A DNA stretch of 64,000 nt from Scatolibacter rhodanostii. GTDB lineage: Bacteria; Bacillota; Clostridia; Oscillospirales; Acutalibacteraceae. Positions 28,639-35,669 of this stretch are shown here, in pieces (the stretch's first letter is position 1; each line of letters begins with the position of its first letter). The notes below the pieces were generated by a model. The model worked only from the letters and a program-made list of their open reading frames with translations, was not told the origin of the DNA and ran no database searches. The stretch is from NCBI RefSeq assembly GCF_900197595.1, contig NZ_FZLO01000001.1, positions 248,001-312,000 of the forward strand. Direction: 5' to 3'. Position numbers and translations under genes: made by a program.

Positions 28639-29547
28639 ATGGATAAGGTAATTCGTTGCATTACTTCTGATGGTGCCTTTATGGCAATTGGAATTGATGC
28701 AAGTGATTTAGTATATACAGCGCAGAATTTGCATAACCTTAATAAAACAACAGCGGCTGCTTTTGGCAGATTATTAAGCGCATCTTCTATGATGGGAACA
28801 TTGTTGAAAAACGATAAAGCGTCTCTCACGGTTAAAATAGATGGGGGCGGCCCAATTGGTACAATGCTGGTTAAAGCAGATTCACACGGTAATGTGCGCG
28901 GTTTTGTTGATCACCCAGAGGTGGATTTTCCGATTCGAGAATCTGACGGTAAGATAGATGTCGGCGCTGCTGTTGGTAAAAATGGACGTTTAGCTGTTTT
29001 GCGTGATCAGGGTTCAGGAGAGCCTTATGTAGGGCAAGTGGAGCTGGTTAGCGGCGAAATTGGTGAAGATATCACAGCTTATTATGCATATAGCGAGCAA
29101 GTGCCCTCTGTGTGCGCTGTAGGAGTATTAACCGACAAGGAAGATGATAAGGTTATCTTAGCCGGAGGACTGCTTATACAAGTGCTTCCAGGGGCGTATG
29201 ACAGCGAAATTCAAAAGCTTGAAGAAAATATAGCGAAGCTTGAGCCTGTGACTACAATGCTTGCTAAAGGTTTTGATGCCTTTGCAATGTGCAAAGCAGC
29301 ATTAGAGGGTTTTGAAGTTGAAAAGTTAGATGAATTTGCTGTGAATTATGTTTGTAACTGCAGTAAGGAGAAATTCTCTGAAATGCTTTTGACAATTGGC
29401 AGTGATGACATTCGTGACCTGCCTTTAGTGGCTGACGGTAGAGCAGAAGCCATTTGTGAGTACTGCAATAAGAAGTACCACTTCACAAAAGAGGAGCTAG
29501 AAGCACTGGCTTTAGAGGCAGAAGAAAGAGTTTTAAAGAAAAAATAA
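28639..29547 (+). CDS. hslO: Redox-regulated chaperone Hsp33
   Basis: Holdase activated by oxidative stress through a C-terminal zinc switch. The four cysteines C239-x-C241 and C273-x2-C276 are present (VCNCSKEKF, CEYCNKKYHF). The N-terminal core includes KTTAAAFGRLLSASSMMG and VKIDGGGPIGTM. Length 302 is normal. GGAGGAATAAGA precedes ATG 28639. Confidence 0.97.
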   Translation: MDKVIRCITSDGAFMAIGIDASDLVYTAQNLHNLNKTTAAAFGRLLSASSMMGTLLKNDKASLTVKIDGGGPIGTMLVKADSHGNVRGFVDHPEVDFPIRESDGKIDVGAAVGKNGRLAVLRDQGSGEPYVGQVELVSGEIGEDITAYYAYSEQVPSVCAVGVLTDKEDDKVILAGGLLIQVLPGAYDSEIQKLEENIAKLEPVTTMLAKGFDAFAMCKAALEGFEVEKLDEFAVNYVCNCSKEKFSEMLLTIGSDDIRDLPLVADGRAEAICEYCNKKYHFTKEELEALALEAEERVLKKK

Positions 29548-29565
29548 AAAACTTTTGAAAAAAGC

Positions 29566-29594
29566 TTGACATTTTATAGCAAATCAGGTATGAT
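29566..29594 (+). promoter_or_regulatory. Promoter of the tRNA cluster
   Basis: Perfect -35 TTGACA (29566-29571), 17-bp spacer, -10 TATGAT (29589-29594). Transcription begins about 25 bases before tRNA-Val. Confidence 0.8.
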
Positions 29595-29624
29595 ATTAAA
29601 CGTCGCTGATGGACAGAAACTTAC

Positions 29625-29701
29625 GGGGGCATAGCTCAGCTGGTTAGAGCACCTGCCTTACAAGCAGGGGGTCATAGGTTCGAGTCCTATTGTCCCCACC
29701 A
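29625..29701 (+). tRNA. tRNA-Val (anticodon TAC)
   Basis: 77-nt cloverleaf: acceptor GGGGGCA pairs with TGTCCCC, anticodon loop CTTACAA gives TAC (Val), T loop GGTTCGAGTCC, encoded CCA. It is the first of five tRNA genes. Confidence 0.95.
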
Positions 29702-29753
29702 ATTTCTTTCTTGAAAGTGGAATAAAAAAAGAATAGAAATAAAAAACAAATTT

Positions 29754-29830
29754 GGCCCGGTAGTTCAGCTGGTTAGAACGCTAGCCTGTCACGCTAGAGG
29801 TCGACGGTTCGATCCCGTTCCGGGTCGCCA
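29754..29830 (+). tRNA. tRNA-Asp (anticodon GTC)
   Basis: 77-nt cloverleaf: acceptor GGCCCGG/CCGGGTC, anticodon loop CTGTCAC gives GTC (Asp), T arm with GGTTCGATCCC, encoded CCA. Confidence 0.95.
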
Positions 29831-29835
29831 AATTT

Positions 29836-29911
29836 GCCTCTGTAGCTCAGTCGGTAGAGCAAAGGACTGAAAATCCTTGTGTCGTTGGTTCGATTCCGAC
29901 CGGAGGCACCA
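29836..29911 (+). tRNA. tRNA-Phe (anticodon GAA)
   Basis: 76-nt cloverleaf: acceptor GCCTCTG/CGGAGGC, anticodon loop CTGAAAA gives GAA (Phe), T arm GGTTCGATTCC, encoded CCA. It begins five bases after tRNA-Asp. Confidence 0.95.
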
Positions 29912-29916
29912 ATTAA

Positions 29917-29992
29917 GCGGGCGTAGCTCATCTGGTAGAGCGCCACCTTGCCAAGGTGGAGGTAGCGAGTTCGAGCCTCGTCGCCCGCTCCA
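29917..29992 (+). tRNA. tRNA-Gly (anticodon GCC)
   Basis: 76-nt cloverleaf: acceptor GCGGGCG/CGCCCGC, anticodon loop TTGCCAA gives GCC (Gly), encoded CCA. A terminator-like hairpin follows before tRNA-Cys. Confidence 0.95.
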
Positions 29993-29997
29993 GAAGT

Positions 29998-30040
29998 AAA
30001 AAGACGTCTTCGAGAAGAAATATTTTGAAGTCGTCTTTTC
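29998..30040 (+). terminator. Terminator-like hairpin between tRNA-Gly and tRNA-Cys
   Basis: AAAAGACGTCTTC pairs with GAAGTCGTCTTTT with one central mismatch, followed by CTTC. It may end most transcripts after tRNA-Gly, leaving tRNA-Cys to read-through or acting as a processing site. Confidence 0.55.
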
Positions 30041-30048
30041 TTCAAAAT

Positions 30049-30122
30049 GGCGCTATAGCCAAGTGGTAAGGCATGGGTCTGCAAAACCCTGATCCCCAGT
30101 TCAAATCTGGGTGGCGCCTCCA
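30049..30122 (+). tRNA. tRNA-Cys (anticodon GCA)
   Basis: 74-nt cloverleaf: acceptor GGCGCTA/TGGCGCC, anticodon loop CTGCAAA gives GCA (Cys), T arm AGTTCAAATCT, encoded CCA. It lies after a hairpin that separates it from the other four tRNAs. Confidence 0.95.
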
Positions 30123-30137
30123 AATGTTTAGAGTTCT

Positions 30138-30169
30138 GGAGGGGAAGCAGTTGATTCTGTTTCCCCTCC
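30138..30169 (+). terminator. Terminator hairpin after the tRNA cluster
   Basis: GGAGGGGAAGCAG (30138-30150) pairs with CTGTTTCCCCTCC (30157-30169): 13 bp with one G-U pair and a six-base loop. The T run after it is weak (GCAACTTT). Confidence 0.7.
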
Positions 30170-30179
30170 GCAACTTTAA

Positions 30180-30731
30180 AATTAATAAGGAGCCAAGATA
30201 AACTCAGCTCCTCGAAGTTTTAAGTTATGCTAGTTCCCTTTCGTGGCACCGTTCCTACAGTCATTTCGATTCTCTGCGTATTTCCCAACAATCTTTTTGG
30301 TTTGCTCGAGAATCTCTGTCATCGCAAAGCCGATTGTTAGGTATCATACTCACCAGGGGATTTAGTTTTCAAGGAACACCAGCAGAAAAGAAGCTTGACC
30401 AATTGTCAGACCTCTTGACTGCACGATAATTGAAAGTTGTCGCTTCCAATTATCGGATTTATTTCAAACGCTTCGTAAGAGCGTTGAAAACAAAGAAGTA
30501 AGGACTCCTAGATGTTTCCATCTAAAAGTCCTTGAGTATTTATTCAAAGTGTGATATAATCCACACCAAGAACGCTTCAACAAGTCTTTATGATAGATGG
30601 TTCGACATCTGTTGTAAGGGCGCAAGCCGATATGAGTTTCCTAGACTTATATCGGCTGTTGAGGTTTCTATTTATTATTACCTCGAAAGTTATAATATAG
30701 AAAATATAACACCTTGTCTATAGTTTGTCAA
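30180..30731 (-). other. rRNA-operon-type leader without an rRNA operon (orphan leader)
   Basis: No gene is seen in this 550-base stretch, but the minus strand is highly structured. From a strong promoter it reads through hairpins AGCCGATAT/ATATCGGCT (30626-30658), AAGGACT...AGTCCTT (30499-30532), CAACGCT/AGCGTTTG (30466-30488) and CGATAATTG/CAATTATCG (30424-30455). It then reaches a boxA-like TGTTCCTTGAAAACT (complement of 30364-30378), which resembles leaders and spacers of Firmicutes rRNA operons. It ends near GAGTTTATCTTGGCTC (complement of 30189-30204), reminiscent of the 16S 5' end but inside a short AGGAGC/GCTCCT hairpin. No 16S body follows. This may be a remnant or a free-standing structured RNA. 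Confidence 0.4.
30703..30731 (-). promoter_or_regulatory. Consensus promoter on the minus strand
   Basis: Minus-strand -35 TTGACA (complement of 30726-30731), 17-bp spacer, -10 TATATT (complement of 30703-30708). It reads toward the tRNA cluster into the orphan leader. A second, weaker promoter (TTGAAG, 16 bp, TATATC) lies near 30555-30580; tandem promoters are typical of rRNA operons. Confidence 0.7.
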
Positions 30732-30743
30732 GTAAAGAATCAA

Positions 30744-30770
30744 AAAGACCCAAGTTTGGGTCTTTTTTTT
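30744..30770. terminator. Bidirectional terminator between leader and integrase
   Basis: AAAGACCCAA/TTGGGTCTTT with a two-base loop and T runs on both strands (eight T on the plus side). It could end the integrase transcript on the minus strand. The chromosome/element boundary is probably close by but no attachment repeat could be identified. Confidence 0.8.
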
Positions 30771-30826
30771 GTTTGGCTTTTATGGTTAAAGCAAGTCGAA
30801 AAAATATGAATAGGCTAATCTTTCAT

Positions 30827-31801
30827 TTAAAATTTACCTTTTGATAGTAATTGCATTTGATTTATCTTATGTTCTCTATCAATATTTACATAGGTTTTTA
30901 AGGTAAAAGATACACTTTTATGACCAAGAATGTCGGAAACTGTTTTAGCATCAGCACCACTTTCAATTAGACGAGTAGCACAGGTGTGCCTGAGCATATG
31001 TGGAGATACATGGCGAATACCTGCCATTTTGGAGGCTTTAGAGCAAATATGACGCAAATGATATTTACTGATTGGCTCATCATCTTTTGTGAAAATATAA
31101 CTCGAATGTGTTTTTGCCTGCTCCCTTTGAAATTTAAGAAAAGTGAGGATAGCACTTGTTTCCGGAATAAGAGGAACTTCACGAATTCCATTTTTTGTTT
31201 TGCTTTCCCTAATATTTAAAACACCATTTTTATTGTCCCAATCACTCCAAGTCAGCGTTAAAAATTCACTTCGCCTCAGTCCTGTATAAAGTAAAAATCT
31301 AAGAATAAAATCGTCGATAGCAGGTAATTCAAGAAGAATATCTTCTAATTTTTTCTGTTCTTGGCTTGAAAGACCTTCAATAATTTTCTCTGATGCGTTT
31401 TTTGGTACAATAGAAGATTTTATTGGATTTTCTTGGCATAGTTTATTTTCTATAGCGCAGCGATAGCATTTATTGAATAATAATTTGATATGTCGCACCG
31501 TGGATTTGGCATATTTCTCTCCCAAAGAATTGAGAATCATCTGAAATGTAATAGGGGAAAAGTCCGATAAAAGGATATTATTAACTTCTGGGTATTCCAC
31601 TAAAAGTCGTCTATAGGCATCTTTATAGATTAATATAGTGCTATCTTTTAAATCGACATGAGAGTAAATTTGAAACCAAATTGGCATCCATTCGCCAATA
31701 GTATATTCTTTTTTTGTGTTAATTACAAAAATTTCTGGTAACGCAATTTTTTCTTTTTTCTCTAGGCTGACTGCGGTTTGATTCATCTTCAATTTCACCA
31801 T
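30827..31801 (-). CDS. Tyrosine recombinase/integrase
   Basis: Phage/ICE-type integrase of 324 residues. The N-terminal SAM-like core-binding domain (about 35-130) precedes the catalytic domain with Arg176 (TGLRRSEF), Lys201/203 in the beta hairpin, His268-x-x-Arg271 (PHMLRHTC), His294 (LGHKS) and nucleophile Tyr304 (KTYVN). All are intact, so it may be active. Near the start MVKLKM, AAAGGA immediately precedes ATG 31801; GTG 31798 or ATG 31786 are alternatives. It lies at the edge of the mobile region, facing the tRNA/leader segment, the usual position of an ICE integrase. No excisionase is recognised. Confidence 0.93.
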   Translation of the reverse strand: MVKLKMNQTAVSLEKKEKIALPEIFVINTKKEYTIGEWMPIWFQIYSHVDLKDSTILIYKDAYRRLLVEYPEVNNILLSDFSPITFQMILNSLGEKYAKSTVRHIKLLFNKCYRCAIENKLCQENPIKSSIVPKNASEKIIEGLSSQEQKKLEDILLELPAIDDFILRFLLYTGLRRSEFLTLTWSDWDNKNGVLNIRESKTKNGIREVPLIPETSAILTFLKFQREQAKTHSSYIFTKDDEPISKYHLRHICSKASKMAGIRHVSPHMLRHTCATRLIESGADAKTVSDILGHKSVSFTLKTYVNIDREHKINQMQLLSKGKF

Positions 31802-31819
31802 TCCTTTGTTATTTATTTT

Positions 31820-32314
31820 CTAAGCGGAATTATAACACTGAATATTTGGAAAGGAAAGGCAAAGTGGGTGTGTAAAGTGAATTATTTTCTCTACAATCTG
31901 GAGAACATGGGAAATCCAGTGAGAATCGGGGCTGAAAAGGCTGTATCTCTCTGTCAAGGTTAGGATCCAAGCAAAAAAGGTTTTCCATCGCCAGGTGGTG
32001 GTATTATCAGCAGGACAATCCTCACATTAATGGATTAGCTCAGATTCAATTACATCAGCGGCATAATGCTTGTAAGGCACAATGCAATCCGGCAGCTCTG
32101 TGTGAATTCTGGCACAACTTTGGCACTTAAATCTTCTAAGGCGGTAGAAGGTGACTTCTCCTGCAGCGTTAATTACTCGCCTGTGTCTGCTATCACGAAC
32201 ACGTAGTTTCCCACCGCAGCTGGAGCAGGAAGAATGCTCTTTGCTTTGTATACGCAGAAATCCGTCAGTACAGGAAATGACTCTATAATTCTGTAGGATA
32301 ATCATAGTGTGCAA
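31820..32314 (-). pseudogene. DUF6431/zinc-ribbon transposase-like protein, split by an in-frame TAA
   Basis: The first 95 codons (to TAA at 32027-32029) encode a zinc ribbon: CSSCGGKLRVRDSRHRR, then RRFKCQSCARIHTELPD. This resembles the DUF6431 domain and the zinc-ribbon N-terminus of ISL3-type transposases. Beyond the TAA the same frame stays open for 69 more codons (CEDCPADN..., TFFAWILTLTERY) to a TAG at 31820-31822, and the continuation fits the family (a CPAD...W segment). The simplest view is a nonsense mutation in a 164-residue protein. The 95-residue N-terminal part could still be made. It lies between integrase and the replication-initiator-like gene. Confidence 0.6.
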
Positions 32315-32482
32315 CTCCTTACGAGTGAATATATTTTACATAACTCTAGTTTATCAATTAATAATTTCTATTTCAACAAAAAGCGACATAATGCAACAAG
32401 AGTAAAGTAAGCTTAAGGCAGTAGCAATAAGCTTAGCGTTGAATTCTAAGAGTAAGAGAAAGAAGCGAATCGGCAGAGCGAA

Positions 32483-33283
32483 TCAATTCAGATAACGGCA
32501 AATTCTGTGATGAATCTTACGTCGAAGCAAAATTATTTTGTGTTTATAGGCAGAGACATTCTTAGTTACTAGATAGCTAAACTTTCTTTTTACCTTACTG
32601 TTAATAAGTTTAAACTTGGAGATAGTTCTAGGTGTGTCAGCTGTGATAAGGGGGAGGGTGTCAAAGAAATAAGAAAAAACTTGAATGAAAGCAGCCATGT
32701 GCAGCAACTTGATTTTAGCCGGCAGTTTAACGGATAGGAAATGATAGCCTTGACCGTTATTCTCCTTAAAATCAGGTCTACAGGCGATGTATCCCATTGA
32801 TTGAAGTTTGCGTATGTAACGGCTGACAGTTGATAGGCTAATATTACAAGCAGCGGCAATCTCCCTACGACTCACACAATAACCTTTATGGCCACACTTT
32901 GCCTGTAAATAGAGATAAATCTTGTAAGCCATACCGCTAAGCTTGACATGACCTGAAACCTTAATTTTAGGCGTAGCTGTCCCTTGGTGATGTGTTTTAT
33001 CTAAAGGAGTAGTTTCTTTAGGAAGATGGATGATGTACTCATTACTCATTTGTCGGCCGCAGCGTTCAGCACGTTCTTTGACGGTGACAAAACCGGCCTT
33101 GACCAGTTCTCTAATGGCTCGATGATAAGTCGATCGGCTAAAGCCACATTGAGCTATAATTTTGGGGATTCTCCAGAAGCTGGAGTGCGTAAGGTTGTTT
33201 GCTTTTTCCATCAGGAATTTTAGCAAGGTGGCTGCTCTTGGAGAACACTGCAGCACAGCGGTAGAAGTATTGTGATAGGTCAT
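32483..33283 (-). CDS. Winged-helix replication-initiator-like protein
   Basis: 266 residues with two winged-helix segments: one around 30-80 (IPKIIAQCGFSRSTYHRAIRELVKAGFVTV) and one around 115-175 (VSRREIAAACNISLSTVSRYIRKLQSMGYI). The C-terminal 70 residues are very basic. This architecture resembles helix-turn-helix replication or regulatory proteins of Firmicutes plasmids and ICEs; I cannot assign it more closely. GGAGG lies upstream of ATG 33283. A decayed second copy of its 5' end is present at 53690-53805. Confidence 0.6.
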   Translation of the reverse strand: MTYHNTSTAVLQCSPRAATLLKFLMEKANNLTHSSFWRIPKIIAQCGFSRSTYHRAIRELVKAGFVTVKERAERCGRQMSNEYIIHLPKETTPLDKTHHQGTATPKIKVSGHVKLSGMAYKIYLYLQAKCGHKGYCVSRREIAAACNISLSTVSRYIRKLQSMGYIACRPDFKENNGQGYHFLSVKLPAKIKLLHMAAFIQVFSYFFDTLPLITADTPRTISKFKLINSKVKRKFSYLVTKNVSAYKHKIILLRRKIHHRICRYLN

Positions 33284-33422
33284 TTCTTTTTTCCTCCTTG
33301 ATTGATCATAGGCATAAAAAAAGAGAACCGAAGTGAATCGGTTCTCAAAAGAAAAGAAGCAGAGATTAAATCATTGCTCCTTTTTAGTGGTATTTAGTTT
33401 TGATGTGCAGTATAAATATTAT
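33171..33422. repeat. Direct repeat copy A (rep 5' region)
   Basis: About 250 bases covering the first ~37 codons of the winged-helix gene, its ribosome site and its upstream region (with the GAGAACCGA/TCGGTTCTC hairpin at 33323-33346 and AAAAGAAAAGAAGCAGAGATTAAA). The same order and much of the sequence recur at 53681-53935. The stretch from 33423 to the terminator at 33668 shows no gene. Confidence 0.8.
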
Positions 33423-33667
33423 GGAATCTTTATACTTTATCTTACCTATTACGGTATTCGTACGTCATAAGGATATAGTTTTATGTGCTAGTATTTTCAT
33501 AGTTTTAGCAGTTTTGAGGGATAAATATTTCTTGCGGAATGCACTTTTTTATAGTTCTTAATATTAGTAATACTTCTGTATTTAAAATTGATCCTGTCGA
33601 TTTTTTAATTCTAATGAGTCAAATCTTAATTTTTTATAAAAGAGCCGATATGATTCAACTAAATAGC

Positions 33668-33709
33668 AGAGAGTGCACGAAAAATAGTTTTTATTTTCGT
33701 GCGCTACTC
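33668..33709 (-). terminator. Terminator of the collagen-like gene
   Basis: GCACGAAAAATA/TTATTTTCGTGC stem with flanking AGAGT/ACTCT pairing, about 60 bases beyond the collagen-like stop codon on the minus strand, with T-rich flanks. Confidence 0.65.
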
Positions 33710-33766
33710 TTTACTGTTCTTAATAGAAATTTTCGATTGCTACAATTTCCGGTATTCAATATTAAA

Positions 33767-34924
33767 CTAATCTAACTTAATAACCGAGAGACTAGCACTG
33801 GTTCCGGCAATCAGCGAATAAGAAGTTGTAGATGTGGAAAAAACTGTCATATCTAGCACGTCTCCTGCTGCAAGAGTGGCGATGCTGCTTCCTATATAGT
33901 TGCTTTGCTGATTCGCACTAACCTCAATATTCATCATAGTACTAATAATTCCAGTGCCACTGTTAAGACGTACAGCATAAGCTAATGAACCGCTGGCAGA
34001 AATTGTTCCACTGGCAAAATAATTAATTTGATACGTTCCCGCTTCTGCCACCGTCATGCTATTTGCAGGTGTAAAAGTGACATTATTGGAAGGACCAGTG
34101 GCGCTAAAAGGAATCTGAACAGGTAATCCGTCGCTTAAGTCTAGGGTATTGTTGATTTCATTATACATTGTGGCAAATCCATTAACTCCATTAGCAGGAC
34201 CTGTAGCACCTTGTGGTCCAGTTGAGCCGTCTGTTCCGGCAGGACCTGTAGCACCTTGTGGTCCAGTTGAACCGTCCGTTCCGGCAGGACCTGTAGCACC
34301 TTGTGGTCCAGTTGAACCGTCCGTTCCGGCAGGACCTGTAGCACCTTGTGGTCCAGTTGAGCCGTCCGTTCCGGCAGGGCCGGTAACTCCGGTAGGACCT
34401 GTAGCACCGTCTGCTCCAGTAGGACCTGTAGCTCCGTCTGCTCCAGTAGGACCGGTAGCACCGTCTGCTCCGGTAGGCCCTGTAGGACCGGTAGCTCCAT
34501 CTGCTCCAGTAGGGCCTGTAGTGCCTTGTGGTCCAGTTGCACCGTCTGCTCCGGCAGGGCCGGTAACTCCAGTAGGACCAGTAGCTCCATCTGCTCCGGT
34601 AGAGCCAGTAGGACCGGTTGCACCGCTAATGTTTGGAGCTTCAATGCTTACAATTGCAGAACCCTGCGTGACGATAATATCAAGTGTGTTAGAATTAAAA
34701 TACAAGCCTTCGCCATATCCAAGTTGTGCAGTTCCTGTGGTACCGACGACGTCAAACAAAAAGGCACCCGGAGAAAGTTGTCCAGTAGCCCCAGTAGAAC
34801 CAGTTGGTCCAGTAGAACCGGTTGGTCCTGGAATGAGTATTGGGTAAGAGCAGGGGCAGGGGGATTGTGGTGGACGACAATTTGAACCGTTTATCCCACC
34901 ATCTCCGCGATGGTATATATTCAT
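33767..34924 (-). CDS. Collagen-like repeat protein with BclA-like C-terminal domain
   Basis: 385 residues. A Cys/Pro-rich N-terminus ([14 protein letters not shown]) and a first short Gly-x-y run ([16 protein letters not shown]) precede a non-collagen segment (about 50-98), then a long Gly-x-y tract (about 100-245; [23 protein letters not shown] units). A 135-residue C-terminal domain resembles the trimerising domain of BclA-type exosporium glycoproteins. There is no signal peptide, as in BclA-like proteins that coat spores. The tract contains four identical-length 45-bp DNA repeats. It is an unusual cargo between replication and conjugation genes; surface or spore display is inference. Confidence 0.85.
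   Translation of the reverse strand: MNIYHRGDGGINGSNCRPPQSPCPCSYPILIPGPTGSTGPTGSTGATGQLSPGAFLFDVVGTTGTAQLGYGEGLYFNSNTLDIIVTQGSAIVSIEAPNISGATGPTGSTGADGATGPTGVTGPAGADGATGPQGTTGPTGADGATGPTGPTGADGATGPTGADGATGPTGADGATGPTGVTGPAGTDGSTGPQGATGPAGTDGSTGPQGATGPAGTDGSTGPQGATGPAGTDGSTGPQGATGPANGVNGFATMYNEINNTLDLSDGLPVQIPFSATGPSNNVTFTPANSMTVAEAGTYQINYFASGTISASGSLAYAVRLNSGTGIISTMMNIEVSANQQSNYIGSSIATLAAGDVLDMTVFSTSTTSYSLIAGTSASLSVIKLD
34197..34376. repeat. Four tandem 45-bp repeats in the collagen-like tract
   Basis: Copies start at 34197, 34242, 34287 and 34332, each 45 bp encoding five Gly-x-y triplets ([15 protein letters not shown]). They differ at only one or two positions, implying recent slippage or recombination. 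Repeat number is likely to vary between strains. Confidence 0.9.
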
Positions 34925-35584
34925 AATAAGATCTCCATTCTGGGAATTTAAAATGCACCTGAGGGTACAGTCTATCCTATGACATAATGTTCATTGAGGT
35001 TATAAATTCCGGAGCAGTCCTAACAAAAAATTATTATATTTTGTCTTAAGCGGAAGAGCATCGTTCTTGTTTCCAATAAAACCTTTATATATCTTTGTCC
35101 TAAGGTCATGCTTGCATATTCATAAGTAACTGCAAGAAGAAAAATTAAATAATGCTGTTTCAGAATTTCTCTATGGTTGGTACAACCAAATTTGATTTCA
35201 CTCATTCAATGCCTATCGATGCCTTTTAAGGTAAAATATGAGTCAAATTAACTCGTACAGTTGTGTTACAAAAAATGCTTAACTATTACACATCTACGAC
35301 AGACGAGCAAAATCATAAATTATATAGATTATTTTTAAGAATGTTATCGTTGAAATAAATCATTAATAAATGGTTAAATTTTTTATATAAAACCCATTTT
35401 TTTGAAGCCGTGCAATACATATTTTCATATACACTTTACTCACTCTTTCAGTAAAGACGTATGTCAAATATAGGCAGAAATGCTGTTTTTTCAGTATGAA
35501 AATCAAAATACATCCATACTATATACTTAACTTTTAGGAGATATTTGTCAGATTTACCATATAAACAGAAAGTGTGATAAAGAT
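34925..35584. other. AT-rich intergenic stretch without a recognised gene
   Basis: Between the collagen-like and coupling-protein genes no convincing coding frame, RNA or repeat is seen. The last part before the collagen-like gene contains its ribosome site (GGAGA on the minus strand, nine bases before ATG 34924). The rest is AT-rich; it may mark a module joint. Confidence 0.5.
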
Positions 35585-35631
35585 AGAAGCAGCAGTAAAG
35601 AGAAATATTCTCTAAACCGCTGTTTCTTCTT
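35585..35631 (-). terminator. Imperfect hairpin downstream of the coupling-protein gene
   Basis: AGAAGCAGCAG...AGAGAA pairs imperfectly with TTCTCT...CGCTGTTTCTTCT about 40 bases beyond the stop of the minus-strand VirD4 gene. It is a possible terminator of the conjugation operon. Confidence 0.5.
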
Positions 35632-35669
35632 TATGTAGGTAAGTCTGTACTTTCTTTTATGGAATAGAT

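Noticed and set aside
29625-30122. tRNA 3' ends as integration site of the element
   Set aside because: All five tRNA genes are followed by ordinary sequence; no duplicated tRNA 3' segment was found at the right side of the mobile region.
30532-30723. 63-codon plus-strand frame
   Set aside because: It has no ribosome site and overlaps the hairpins and promoter of the minus-strand leader region.
33539-33775. 78-codon plus-strand frame between the rep and collagen-like genes
   Set aside because: It lacks a ribosome site, spans the collagen-like terminator and has AT-driven composition.
34197-34376. Regular 45-bp repeats that might suggest a CRISPR array
   Set aside because: They are contiguous coding repeats without variable spacers, in frame with the collagen tract.
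34149-34847. Long plus-strand frame opposite the collagen-like gene (Pro/Val/Ala repeats)
   Set aside because: It is the antisense image of Gly-x-y codons; the minus frame has a ribosome site and recognisable domains.
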